64,000 bases of DNA from Pseudomonadota bacterium (GTDB lineage Bacteria > Pseudomonadota > Alphaproteobacteria > Reyranellales > Reyranellaceae): contig JAFEBU010000022.1 in NCBI GenBank assembly GCA_018242505.1, forward strand, positions 62,001-126,000. Reading direction: 5' to 3'. The position numbers were made by a program, and so were the translations under genes. Below are positions 16,593 to 26,672 of the stretch, one piece after another (the first letter of the stretch is position 1; each line of letters begins with the position of its first letter). The notes under the pieces were generated by a model that saw only the letters and a program-made list of their open reading frames with translations, was not told where the DNA came from and did no database searches.

Positions 16593-17575
16593 TCAACCCC
16601 GCCAAAGCCGTCCTGTTGGTTCGCAATCCAATCGCGGGACGCCATCGCCGCGGCTTCGTCGAGTCGGTGATGCGCCACGTGCGCGAGGCCGGCTGGACGG
16701 TCGATCTCGTGGAGACGGCGGCGCCCGGCGACGCCCTTCGCCTGGCCGAGACCTGCGATGCCCGCCGCCACGGCGTGATTGCGGTCGCCGGCGGCGACGG
16801 CACGATCAACGAGGTGGTGAACGGACTGGCGCGGCGCGGCGATGGCGGCCCGGCGCTGGCAATCGTCCCGATCGGTACGGCGAACGTGCTCGCCCGAGAG
16901 CTGGGGCTCGACTTCGCCGCGGCGGCCATCGCCCGCACGATCGTCGCGGGCGATGCATGTGAGGTGCATCCCGGCGAAGCGAGCTGCATCGCGATGGACG
17001 GCGGTATGCCGCGCCGCTTTTCACTGATGGCGGGCGCGGGTTTCGACGCCAAGGTGGTGGCCGGCGTGAGCGCGTCCCTCAAGCGGCGGCTGGGCCGGGC
17101 CGCCTATGTCTGGCGCTCGCTGGTGGAGACGCATCGCTATCGGCCGGTGCGCTACGCCGTGGAGATCGACGGCGAGCGCTACGAGGCTGCGTCTGTGATC
17201 GTGACGCGCGGACGGCATTATGCCGGACCCTATGTCGTGGCGCCGCAGGCGGCGCTCGGCGAGCCGCTGCTGCATGCGTGCCTGTTCGAGCGCTGGGGCC
17301 GCAGGCAGACGCTGCGCTTCGGCCTGGCCCTGGTGCGCGGGCGCCTGCCGCACACCGGCGGCTATCGGGTGATCGCTGGCCGCGAGGTCAGGATTTCGGT
17401 GCTGAGCGATGCCGGCGAGACGCGGCGTCAGCCGGTGCAGATCGACGGCGACGACGCGCTGACATTGCCCGTGTCGATCGCCGTCGCTTCGGGCGCGGTG
17501 CGCCTGCTGCGGCCCTTACCGCGTGGACTGGAGCCGCTGCACGACCTCGGGCGTGGGATGGCCGTCGGCGGGTAG
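16586..17575 (+). CDS. Diacylglycerol kinase family lipid kinase
   Basis: A 329-residue protein of the DgkB/YegS fold. The N-terminal LLVRNPIAGRHRRGF and the nucleotide-binding loop VAGGDGTINEVVNGLA are diagnostic. IVPIGTANVLARELGL follows, with a C-terminal β-sandwich. It would phosphorylate diacylglycerol (or a sphingoid or undecaprenyl-like lipid) with ATP. Divergent from plcP-agt, it could return surplus diacylglycerol to phosphatidate when phosphate is available. The last 60 bases overlap the 3' end of the convergent lytic transglycosylase gene. Confidence 0.85.
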   Translation: MTFNPAKAVLLVRNPIAGRHRRGFVESVMRHVREAGWTVDLVETAAPGDALRLAETCDARRHGVIAVAGGDGTINEVVNGLARRGDGGPALAIVPIGTANVLARELGLDFAAAAIARTIVAGDACEVHPGEASCIAMDGGMPRRFSLMAGAGFDAKVVAGVSASLKRRLGRAAYVWRSLVETHRYRPVRYAVEIDGERYEAASVIVTRGRHYAGPYVVAPQAALGEPLLHACLFERWGRRQTLRFGLALVRGRLPHTGGYRVIAGREVRISVLSDAGETRRQPVQIDGDDALTLPVSIAVASGAVRLLRPLPRGLEPLHDLGRGMAVGG

Positions 17576-18730
17576 ACCGATCTTCTTCTGGAACATGCGG
17601 ACGGCCGAGCGCGTCTTGGGGCCGAGCAGGCCGTCGGTCTCGTCGCTATAGAGGCCAAGACGCGCCAGACGCATCTGCATGTCGACGACCGTGTTGTGCG
17701 ACAGCGGCTGGTCGTCATCCGGCGGCCGCTGCATCACCGCCGGGCCGCCGGCGATCTGTTGCGCCAGGATGCCGATCGACAGCGCATAGAGCGTCGAGCG
17801 GTTCCAGTTCATGACCGCCTTGAAGTTGGGATAGAGGATGAAGGCCGGCCCGCGCCAGCCGGCCGGCAGGATGATCGACGAGGGCTCGTCAGAGGCGGGC
17901 AGCGGCTGGCCATTGGCGCGCCTCACGCCCATCGTCGTCCAGGCGCGCACCGGCTTCTCGACAGTGGTGTCGGCCTCTTCCAGCGGGAAGTTGCGCGGCA
18001 GGACGACTTCGTCGCTCGACGGCAGGCCGGATTTGAAACCAATGCCGCGGAGAAAGTTCGCCGCCGAGGCGAAGGCATCGGGCATGCTGTTCCAGAGGTC
18101 GATGCGGCCGTTGCCGTCGCGATCGACGCCATACTTGACGAAGGTCGAGGGCATGAACTGCATGTTGCCCATGGCGCCGGCCCACGAGCCGCGCATCTGC
18201 TGGCTGGTCATGCCGTTGGTCGCCAGGATCCGGAGCGCCTGCACCGTCTCGTTGGAGAAGAAGGCAAGCCGCCGCGTCATGCAGGCCAGCGTCGCCACCG
18301 AGCGCACGACCTGGAAATCGCCGAGGAAAGCGCCGTAGTTGGTCTCCATGCCCCAGAAGGCGATCAGGTATTGTGACGGCACGCCGTACTCACGCTCCAG
18401 CCCGCCGAGCAACGAGCGGTATTGGGCGAGCTTCTGCTGGCCCTTGGCGATGCGATCGGGGGTGACGGCATTGCCGACATATTTGCCGTAGGTGAGCGAG
18501 AACTCGGGCTGCCGCGAGTCGAGGTCGACGACCTTCTGGTCGGGCGTGAGGTTCTGGAACGCGCGGTCGGCCACAGCGCCGGGCACGCCCTGTCGCACTG
18601 CCTCGGCCTTGATGCTCTGCAGGCAGCCGCGGAAGTCGCCCTCGCCCTGGGCGTCGGCGGGGGCGAAGCCTGATACGGCCAGAAGCGCCGTTGTTGCGGC
18701 AAAGATGGTTGTTCTGTTGAAGGGGGTCAT
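17516..18730 (-). CDS. Lytic murein transglycosylase (MltB type) with C-terminal peptidoglycan-binding domain
   Basis: A 404-residue exported enzyme that cleaves peptidoglycan, leaving 1,6-anhydromuramyl ends. A Sec signal peptide covers about residues 1-28 (hydrophobic core, then ADAQ). The catalytic glutamate lies in IAFWGMETNYGAFLG. AGAMGNMQFMPSTFVKYGVDRDGNGRIDLW is the conserved SLT3 block. Residues from about 335 form a PG_binding_1 domain (MQMRLARLGLYSDETDGLLGPKTRSAV). It lacks a lipobox, so it is periplasmic. Its 3' end overlaps the DAG kinase gene by 60 bp in antisense orientation. Confidence 0.92.
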   Translation of the reverse strand: MTPFNRTTIFAATTALLAVSGFAPADAQGEGDFRGCLQSIKAEAVRQGVPGAVADRAFQNLTPDQKVVDLDSRQPEFSLTYGKYVGNAVTPDRIAKGQQKLAQYRSLLGGLEREYGVPSQYLIAFWGMETNYGAFLGDFQVVRSVATLACMTRRLAFFSNETVQALRILATNGMTSQQMRGSWAGAMGNMQFMPSTFVKYGVDRDGNGRIDLWNSMPDAFASAANFLRGIGFKSGLPSSDEVVLPRNFPLEEADTTVEKPVRAWTTMGVRRANGQPLPASDEPSSIILPAGWRGPAFILYPNFKAVMNWNRSTLYALSIGILAQQIAGGPAVMQRPPDDDQPLSHNTVVDMQMRLARLGLYSDETDGLLGPKTRSAVRMFQKKIGLPADGHPTPEVVQRLQSTR

Positions 18731-18742
18731 ATCCTGATTCTA

Positions 18743-20128
18743 TCACGAGCCGGCAATCGTCATCCCCTCGATTCGCACCGTCGGCGCGTTGGTGGCGCTC
18801 TTGAATTGCAGATCGTTTGCAGCAGTCATGTTCAGAAACATGTCCTTCAGGTTGCCGGCGACGGTGATGCCGCTCACCGGCCAGGCGCGCTTGCCGTTCT
18901 CGATCCAGAAGCCTGATGCGCCGCGACTGTAATCGCCAGTGACGCCGTTCACGCCGAAGCCGATCAGGTCGGTGATGTAAAGGCCGCTCTCGATATCGGC
19001 GATCAGTTCGTCGGGCGGAAGCTTGCCCTTTTCGAGGTAGAAATTGGACGTGGTCGGGCTGGGTGGGCCGGAGGTGCCGCGCGAGGCATGGCCGGTCGGC
19101 GCGAGGTCGAGCTGGCGGGCCGCGGCGAGATCGAGCAGCCATGTCGTGAGCAGGCCATCATCCACGACAGCGTATCGCCGGGTCGGCAGGCCTTCGGCGT
19201 CGAACGGCCGGCTGCCGAGCCCGCGCTTGCGGTGCGGATTGTCGACGATGCGCACGCCCTTGGCGAAGATCTGCTGGCCCATCCTGTCCTTCAGGAACGA
19301 CGTGCCGCGAGCTACCGAGCGGCCATTGATGGCGCCGGCAAGATGGCCGATCAGGCTGCTCGACACGCGGCGGTCGTAGACGACGGGCAGGCGTGCATTG
19401 GCCGCCTTCTTCGGATTGAGGCGCTCGACGGCGAACTTGCCGGCGTTGCGTCCGACCTTGGCGGGTGCCATCAGGTCGTCGAAATGGACAGCGCTCGACC
19501 ATTCGTAGTCGCGTTCCATGCCGGTGCCTTCGCCGGCCAGCACTGCGCAGGAGAGCGAATAGCCGCTGCGCCGGTAGCCGCCGGCAAAGCCATTGCTGGC
19601 CGCCAGCATCACCGAGGTGCGACCCCAGCCTGCCTCCGCGCCTTCGGAATTGGTGACGCCCTTCACGGCGCGGGCGGCATCCTCGGTCTCGGCGCAGAGC
19701 GCCAGCAGCGCCTTGGCGGAGGGCGCCCGCCGCCTGTCGTCGAGATCGAGATCGGGCCAGTCGTGCGCCAGCAGCTCTTCCGGCGCGATGCCGCATACCG
19801 GGTCCTCGGGCACGGCGCGCGCCATGTCGACGGCGCGCTCGGCCAGGGTGCGCAGCGCCGCCGGCGAAAAATCGGTCGAGGACACGAAGGCCTGGCGCTT
19901 GCCCACGAACACGCGCAGGCCGAGATCGCGGCCCTCGCTGCTCTCGAGCTTCTCGCGCTTGCCGAGTCGTTGCGCGACCGAGATCGATTCGCCGTTTACG
20001 TAGAGCGCGTCGGCCGCGTCGGCACCGGCGGCCGTCGCCCATTTCATGAGATCGGCCAGGAGATTGGCGTCCGGCGCGGTGGCCGGACGCTTCTTGGGGG
20101 AAGGGGGCTTTGTCGTCGCTTTCGCCAT
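18743..20128 (-). CDS. pmbA: TldD/PmbA family protein, PmbA subunit
   Basis: A 461-residue member of the PmbA/TldE branch. With TldD it forms a protease that degrades unfolded peptides and matures some RiPPs. GRDLGLRVFVGKRQAFVSST and the C-terminal GVNGVTGDYSRGASGFWIENG are typical. It has no HExxH, as expected for the PmbA/TldE subunit; the metal site is in TldD, encoded at 41980-43425 about 22 kb away. The lysine-rich N-terminus (residues 1-18) varies in the family. It starts 16 bp after the leuA stop on the same strand. Confidence 0.9.
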   Translation of the reverse strand: MAKATTKPPSPKKRPATAPDANLLADLMKWATAAGADAADALYVNGESISVAQRLGKREKLESSEGRDLGLRVFVGKRQAFVSSTDFSPAALRTLAERAVDMARAVPEDPVCGIAPEELLAHDWPDLDLDDRRRAPSAKALLALCAETEDAARAVKGVTNSEGAEAGWGRTSVMLAASNGFAGGYRRSGYSLSCAVLAGEGTGMERDYEWSSAVHFDDLMAPAKVGRNAGKFAVERLNPKKAANARLPVVYDRRVSSSLIGHLAGAINGRSVARGTSFLKDRMGQQIFAKGVRIVDNPHRKRGLGSRPFDAEGLPTRRYAVVDDGLLTTWLLDLAAARQLDLAPTGHASRGTSGPPSPTTSNFYLEKGKLPPDELIADIESGLYITDLIGFGVNGVTGDYSRGASGFWIENGKRAWPVSGITVAGNLKDMFLNMTAANDLQFKSATNAPTVRIEGMTIAGS

Positions 20129-20144
20129 GCCCCCTTCTTACGCG

Positions 20145-21998
<1,854 letters not shown>

Positions 21999-22000
<2 letters not shown>

Positions 22001-22034
22001 AGCCAATAAGTCGAAGCTTCATCAGTCGCAGCAT
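21999..22034 (-). CDS. leuA leader peptide MLRLMKLRLIG
   Basis: A short reading frame of 11 codons ending in TGA. Four codons are leucine (CTG, CTG, CTT, CTT), so about a third of the peptide is Leu. It lies about 145 bp upstream of leuA on the same strand and its stop sits in the following hairpin. Ribosome stalling at the Leu codons under leucine shortage would change the downstream RNA fold. It is too short for standard gene calling. No obvious Shine-Dalgarno was confirmed. Confidence 0.6.
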
Positions 22035-22069
22035 GCGTCGAACAATAATGCGCTGAGAACAGGAGTCAA

Positions 22070-22107
22070 CTGCCGAGAACGAAGCGCACTGCCGGGAACG
22101 AAGCGCT
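22070..22107. repeat. 19-bp tandem duplication upstream of leuA leader
   Basis: Two copies of CTGCCGRGAACGAAGCGC plus one variable base lie head to tail with a 19-bp period. No coding potential is seen. It lies in the gap between the leuA leader and the small secreted protein gene. Confidence 0.6.
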
Positions 22108-22191
22108 TTGTGTCTATCGCAACGAGACGGATTCCGCATAGCCCGCCGGAGGGGGGAGGCTCCGGCGGGGCGTCGTCGGGGGCGACGGAGC

Positions 22192-22530
22192 CTACTGCAG
22201 CGGGATGTTGAAGTTCAGGGTCAGGCGCGCCGGGCCCGGGGTCGAGTAGATCGGCGGCGGAGCGTAGACGATCGGCGGTGCGGCCATCATGACCGGCCGC
22301 TCAACGACCACCGGCCGCTCAATGACCACCGGGCGCGGAACGTAGACGAGGCGCTCCTCTACGAAGCGGCGCTCGACGACCCGCTCATGTCCGTGATGCC
22401 AGCCACGATCATGGCCATAATCCCAGCGGCCGGGATCCCAATCGTCGTGCGCCTGGGCAGCACCGGCGAAGGCAAGGATAACGGAACCGAAGAGGGCAGC
22501 TCCGATCGACAGCTTGTTCACGATACGCAT
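22192..22530 (-). CDS. Small secreted protein, Pro/Tyr/Val-rich, paralogue 1
   Basis: A 112-residue exported protein of unknown function. A Sec signal peptide covers about residues 1-27 (KLSIGAALFGSVILAFAGAAQA). The mature part starts HDDWDPGRWDYGHDRGWHHG, then a run of RPVV/ERPV repeats and PPIVYAPPPIY. It ends LTLNFNIPLQ. The neighbouring gene at 22695-23069 has the same AQAHDDW cleavage region and an almost identical end (SLNFNIPLR), so the two are paralogues. The terminal aromatic/aliphatic strand ending the protein resembles an outer-membrane or β-strand anchoring signal, which is speculation. The start at 22530 is the ATG that gives a complete signal peptide. Confidence 0.75.
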   Translation of the reverse strand: MRIVNKLSIGAALFGSVILAFAGAAQAHDDWDPGRWDYGHDRGWHHGHERVVERRFVEERLVYVPRPVVIERPVVVERPVMMAAPPIVYAPPPIYSTPGPARLTLNFNIPLQ

Positions 22531-22694
22531 TGGGTAACCTCCATTGACATCAGAGGTTACGGATCGTGGGCCGCCAGCCGTCCCCGAAAAGATTTGGGCA
22601 ATTTGGCCATGAAGTGTCGACGGCCGGTCAAAAGATCCGGGCAATTGGCCAGGAACTGTCGGCCGGCCACCGGCCAGCCGACGCATTGCGGCAA

Positions 22695-23069
22695 CTACCT
22701 CAATGGAATGTTGAAATTGAGACTCATACCCGGCGGTGGGTCGTAATACGTCGGCTCCGGAGTGTAGTAGACCGGCCTCTGCCGATAGACCACGACCGGC
22801 GGCGGCGCATGGCCCACAGGCGGTGCTGGCGCATGAACCACAGGCGGTGCGGGCACATAGACCACAGGCGGTGGTGCGGGCGCATAGACCACAGGGGGAG
22901 GCGGCGCGTAGTAGACGTGGCCGGGTGGCACGAAATGACGGTGCTTCTTCCAGTACCAATCGTCGTGCGCCTGGGCGGCGGATGCAACGGCAACCACGCC
23001 ACCGGCACCGATCAGGATCGCTGCCGTGCGGTGCAACATCGCCCGCCACATCGTCACATGTCTTGCCAT
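22695..23069 (-). CDS. Small secreted Pro-rich protein, paralogue 2
   Basis: A 124-residue exported protein. The signal peptide covers about residues 1-34, ending VASAAQA before HDDWYWKKHRHF. The central part is a proline-rich repeat, with VYAPAPPPVVYVPAPPVVHAP as its core. The C-terminus SLNFNIPLR matches its neighbour. No catalytic motif is visible. Start options are the ATGs at residue 1, 7 and 11; the last still leaves a full signal sequence. The two genes read in the same direction, 164 bp apart, and are probably an ancient tandem duplication. Confidence 0.75.
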   Translation of the reverse strand: MARHVTMWRAMLHRTAAILIGAGGVVAVASAAQAHDDWYWKKHRHFVPPGHVYYAPPPPVVYAPAPPPVVYVPAPPVVHAPAPPVGHAPPPVVVYRQRPVYYTPEPTYYDPPPGMSLNFNIPLR

Positions 23070-23106
23070 CTCGACCTCCTTTGAGCGCCGTCCGGGTGTT
23101 GTCGCC

Positions 23107-23286
23107 CATCAACGCACGAGGGCATCAACGCACGAGGGTCGGCAAAGATTTTGTAGAAGGTGTGGAAATATTGCGGTGCGGCCTCCCAATTTCGCAAATG
23201 CCCGCTCAACGTTTCGCCAATGTGGCAGGCATGGTTAGATGCCGCCTCCTTAGATGCCGCGTCGAACAGTGCCGCGTCGAACAATG
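23107..23286. repeat. Short tandem duplications upstream of the CoA-transferase gene
   Basis: CATCAACGCACGAGGG occurs twice in tandem (23107-23138, period 16). Further on, TTAGATGCCGC and TGCCGCGTCGAACA are each repeated (about 23235-23286), the last copy running up to the ribosome-binding region of the next gene. No gene is seen in this stretch. Confidence 0.55.
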
Positions 23287-23298
23287 GGGGGACTGACA

Positions 23299-24498
23299 AT
23301 GGCAGGGCCGCTGGCCGGTGTACGCATTCTCGATTGCACGACGGTCGTGCTGGGCCCCTGGGCCGCACAGCAGCTGGGCGATCTCGGCGCCGACGTGATC
23401 AAGATCGAGCCGCCGGAAGGCGATACCACGCGTCAGCTCGGCCCGGCGCGGCATCCCGGCATGGCCGCCTTCTATCTCGGCTGCAATCGCTCCAAGCGCT
23501 CGATCGTGCTCGACCTCAAGCAGGAGGCCGGCCGCAAGGCACTGTTCAAGCTGGCGGAAACTGCCGACGTGCTGATGCACAACTACCGGCCCGATCCCGC
23601 CAAACGGTTGGGCGTGGAATACGAGGCCTTCGAGAAGATCAATCCGCGGCTGGTGTATCTCGCGACCTACGGCTACCGCTCCGCCGGTCCGCTCGGGCCG
23701 AAGGCGGCCTACGACGACATCATCCAGGCGGGCTCCGGCCTCGCCGCGTTGCAGACGGTGGTGGCGGGCCAGCCGCGCTTCTTGCCGACCATCGTCGCCG
23801 ACAAGACGAGCTCCAACGGGGTCGTGTCGGCGGTGCTGGCCGCACTCTATGCCCGCGAAAAGACCGGACAGGGCCAGTCGGTCGAGGTGCCGATGTTCGA
23901 GACGCTGGTCTCGTTCGTGATGGTCGAGCATCTCTACGGCGAAAGCTTTCAGCCGGCGCTGGAAGGTGCCGGCTACAAGCGCGTCCTCAACAAGGAGCGC
24001 CGGCCCTACCCGTCGAAGGACGGCTACTTTGCGTTGTTGCCCTACACCGACGGTCACTGGAAGGAGTTCTGCACCCTGGTCGGCCGTGACGATCTTGCCA
24101 AGGATCCGCGCTTCACGTCGCTCGCCAACCGCCTCAAGAACGTCGAGGCCTACTATGCGACGCTGGCCGAGATCTGCGCCACGCATACCAACGCTGAATG
24201 GGTGCAGATCCTGAAGAACTCCAACGTACCGCACGGGCCGGTCAACACGCTTGACGACCTGTTCGTCGATCCGCAGCTGCAGGCGACCGGCTTCTGGAAG
24301 GAAGTCGAGCATCCAAGCGAAGGCCGGCTGCGCATGCCGGACATTCCGCCGCGCTTCAGCAAGACCAAGCCCGAGATCACGCGCCTGCAGCCACGAATGG
24401 GCGAGCATAGCGTCGAGGTGCTGCGCGAGGCGGGCTACAGCAGCGCCGAGATCGACGCCATGCTGAAGTCAGGCGCGACCAAGGCAGCAGCCTCCTAG
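23299..24498 (+). CDS. Class III CoA-transferase (CaiB/BaiF family)
   Basis: A 399-residue family III CoA-transferase that moves CoA between carboxylic acids. The N-terminal LAGVRILDCTTVVLGPWAAQQLGDLGADVIKIE is the family hallmark. The expected catalytic aspartate falls in the YDDIIQAGSGLAAL region. The start MAGPLAG at 23299 is preferred because a GGGGGGAC tract precedes it by a few bases; an in-frame ATG 45 bp upstream lies in the repeated leader. The substrate is unknown and no other CoA gene adjoins it. Confidence 0.88.
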   Translation: MAGPLAGVRILDCTTVVLGPWAAQQLGDLGADVIKIEPPEGDTTRQLGPARHPGMAAFYLGCNRSKRSIVLDLKQEAGRKALFKLAETADVLMHNYRPDPAKRLGVEYEAFEKINPRLVYLATYGYRSAGPLGPKAAYDDIIQAGSGLAALQTVVAGQPRFLPTIVADKTSSNGVVSAVLAALYAREKTGQGQSVEVPMFETLVSFVMVEHLYGESFQPALEGAGYKRVLNKERRPYPSKDGYFALLPYTDGHWKEFCTLVGRDDLAKDPRFTSLANRLKNVEAYYATLAEICATHTNAEWVQILKNSNVPHGPVNTLDDLFVDPQLQATGFWKEVEHPSEGRLRMPDIPPRFSKTKPEITRLQPRMGEHSVEVLREAGYSSAEIDAMLKSGATKAAAS

Positions 24499-24747
24499 CG
24501 AGCCAACTCCGACAATCCTGCGAGCACCGGGTGAGTCATGGATGGACTCATCGGAGTGCGATGCATCCATGTTTCACGGAAAATACTCATGGGGAGCGTC
24601 CATCCTCTCGGGGAGCATCCGTGAGTTGCGTTGTGTGCATCGGGCATACGTCAAATATATGCAGACGGCTCTTTGCACGGGATCATTCCCGGTATAGATC
24701 AACTGACGGTGGCAGAGGAGAGAGGCAAAAAAGGGGCTTCCTCGTTT

Positions 24748-25449
24748 ATGGCTTTGGATGTCTATGTCGGATCGTTGACGCGCTATTACGCGGGAAACTG
24801 GGAAAACGTCGCGGACAAGATCGCGCGGGAGCGGGGCGATTCGACGGGCCGTGCTGCATTCGGCGATCCTGTCGAGGAAGCGGCGCGCCTGCGCCCGCGC
24901 CTGCTCGACTGGCGCCATATGCTGGCGCAGTCGCTGGGCGACAATCTCGACGAGCCGCTCGAATGGGATGAATCGGCGGAGTCGCCTTACTTCACGGCGC
25001 GGCCCGGCTGGGATGGTTTCGGCTCTCTGGTCCTGTGGGCCGCCTATGCCGAGCATCCTTCGCTGCGCGCGCCGCCTGCATTGCCGGAAGCCTGGGACGA
25101 TGACCCGGCGCTGATCCGCTGCAATGTCGAAGGTTTCCGCTCACGTTTTTCGCATCTGGTGCGGAATGTCGAGTTGTGGCTGCCCTGCACGCTTCGCTTC
25201 ACCTTCGAAGGGAGCAACGTCGATGGCCGCCGCATCGTCATGGGCTCGGTGAAAATGCTGTCGGGCCAGCTTGCCGATCTCAATACGGCCACCTGGAAGG
25301 CCTCGGATTCGGAAGTCGCGCGCTGGGGGCGTCGTCCGCCGACCACCGAAACGCCGCTCGAGTTGCGGGCGCAATATGCCTTTGCCGTGCTTACGGATCT
25401 CGTGCGGCAGGCGGTCCATCACGGTCTGCCGATGAAACTCGACTACTGA
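24748..25449 (+). CDS. Hypothetical cytosolic protein
   Basis: I do not recognise a family. The 233-residue product from MALDVYVGSLTRYYAGNWEN is acidic and tryptophan-rich, with no signal peptide or membrane segment. Notable stretches are LRPRLLDWRHMLAQSLGDNLDEPLEWDE and, later, VELWLPCTLRFTFEGSNVDG. The frame is open from 24631, but the 40 residues before Met at 24748 look non-coding. No immunity or toxin neighbour is visible. It is followed by a convergent DUF2852 gene 62 bp on. Confidence 0.6.
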   Translation: MALDVYVGSLTRYYAGNWENVADKIARERGDSTGRAAFGDPVEEAARLRPRLLDWRHMLAQSLGDNLDEPLEWDESAESPYFTARPGWDGFGSLVLWAAYAEHPSLRAPPALPEAWDDDPALIRCNVEGFRSRFSHLVRNVELWLPCTLRFTFEGSNVDGRRIVMGSVKMLSGQLADLNTATWKASDSEVARWGRRPPTTETPLELRAQYAFAVLTDLVRQAVHHGLPMKLDY

Positions 25450-25511
25450 CGCGATACTGCCCGCGACGGGGCGTCGCGGGCAGCGTCATCGCGTGGGGTC
25501 GGATTGGGAGA

Positions 25512-25943
25512 TCAGACCGCCGGAGCGGGCGGGGGTTCGGTCGCCGGCGGACGATTGCGGCGCTCGGCCATGAACTGGTCGAACTCGGCACGATCCTTGG
25601 CCGACCGCAGCTTGTCGAGATAGTCGCGGAACTCGCGCTGCTCCTCGTCGAGCTTGCGCAGCGTCTCCTCGCGATATTCGTCGAAGGCGACGTTGCCGCT
25701 GGAGTGGCGGCCCCAGCGATGGCGGCGGCGCCAGGCGCGGAACTCTTCGCGGGCTTCCCGGCCGTCGGGCGTGTACCAGCGGCCGTAATGACCGTGCTTC
25801 CAGCAAGACATGCGTCCACTCCATTTGAGGTAAATGAGCAAGCCGAGGCCAACCGGCCAGAAAACGATGAAGGCGAGCACCACAAGCGCCACCCAGGCGG
25901 CCTTGGGTACGTCATCCAGTCTGTCCATCAGGCCGTAGTACAT
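25512..25943 (-). CDS. DUF2852 domain protein
   Basis: A 143-residue protein typical of alphaproteobacteria. One hydrophobic segment (about residues 16-38, AAWVALVVLAFIVFWPVGLGLLIYLKWSG) is followed by a basic region and a charged coiled-coil (FDEYREETLRKLDEEQREFRDYLDKLRSAKDRAEFDQFMAERR). Function is unknown. ATG 25943 is chosen because GGAGG lies six bases upstream. A palindrome matching the neighbouring TetR operator sits 27-51 bp upstream, so TetR control is likely. Confidence 0.8.
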   Translation of the reverse strand: MYYGLMDRLDDVPKAAWVALVVLAFIVFWPVGLGLLIYLKWSGRMSCWKHGHYGRWYTPDGREAREEFRAWRRRHRWGRHSSGNVAFDEYREETLRKLDEEQREFRDYLDKLRSAKDRAEFDQFMAERRNRPPATEPPPAPAV

Positions 25944-25969
25944 CGAGGGCCTCCACCAAGCGGTTAACG

Positions 25970-25994
25970 ATGTAAATGTTAACGACATTTACAT
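25970..25994. promoter_or_regulatory. TetR-type operator upstream of the DUF2852 gene
   Basis: A perfect inverted repeat: ATGTAAATGT, five bases, ACATTTACAT. The segment 25976-25994 (ATGTTAACGACATTTACAT) matches 17 of 19 bases of the site at the tetR start. It lies in the gap between the tetR stop and the DUF2852 start. Confidence 0.65.
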
Positions 25995-26036
25995 TGGGCT
26001 CTCGGCCCAAGGGAGTCAAGGGCCGCCCGGTCGATT

Positions 26037-26672
26037 TCATCCTTTTTGGGGAATACCCAATCCCTGCAGGTAAATGAGCATCGCCGACTCAAGTAGTTCC
26101 TCGGCCGTCATTGGCAAGGTGCGGCGGCCGGCATCGCCGCGACCGAACAGCGAGGCGATGCCATGCGCCATCGACCAGAGATGAAGGCTCATCATCAGCG
26201 CCGGCGGCCGACCCTTGGTGGGCAGGTTCGCCGCCAGCGATTCAGCCGCCCCGCGCAGCACCGCGAAGGCGCGATCGCCCGCGGCGCGCAGTTCGGGATT
26301 GAGATCGGGCGGCAGACCCGACTCGAACATCGCGGCGTAGTAGGCGGGCTCGGCGCGCGCGAAAGCGAGATAGGCGCGGCCGACATTGTTGAAGGCCGTC
26401 AGCGGGTCGGGTTTGCCGCCGGCCCAGCCGGCCGTCAGCATCGCCTCGAAGCGCGCGAAGCCTTCGCGCGCGACATCAGCAAGAAGCGCCTCGCGATCGC
26501 GGAAATGGCGATAGGGCGCGGCCGGGCTGACGCCGGCCCAGCGCGCCGCGTCGGCGAAGGTGAAACCTGCCGGACCCTTCTCCTTGATCAGCTCGCGCGC
26601 GGCCTGGATCAGCGCCTCGCGCAAGTTGCCGTGATGATACGCACCTGCACGGGCGCGCTGTTTCCAACTCAT
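26037..26672 (-). CDS. TetR/AcrR family transcriptional regulator
   Basis: A 211-residue repressor. The N-terminal helix-turn-helix runs from YHHGNLREALIQAARELI through FTFADAARWAGVSPAAPYRHFRDREALLADVA, the TetR signature, with a WHG-type C-terminal ligand domain. The ligand is unknown. Met at 26672 (MSWKQRARAG) is chosen; the longer frame would read through the operator. Its ATG lies inside a palindrome (26671-26689) that is nearly identical to one upstream of the DUF2852 gene. It therefore probably represses itself and that gene, and possibly the divergent LLM oxidoreductase. Confidence 0.88.
   Translation of the reverse strand: MSWKQRARAGAYHHGNLREALIQAARELIKEKGPAGFTFADAARWAGVSPAAPYRHFRDREALLADVAREGFARFEAMLTAGWAGGKPDPLTAFNNVGRAYLAFARAEPAYYAAMFESGLPPDLNPELRAAGDRAFAVLRGAAESLAANLPTKGRPPALMMSLHLWSMAHGIASLFGRGDAGRRTLPMTAEELLESAMLIYLQGLGIPQKG

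Noticed and set aside
24531..24747. Small gene between the CoA-transferase and the hypothetical gene
   Set aside because: Frames here are short and of unusual composition; only scattered short dyads (for example GAGTCATGGATGGACTC) were seen.
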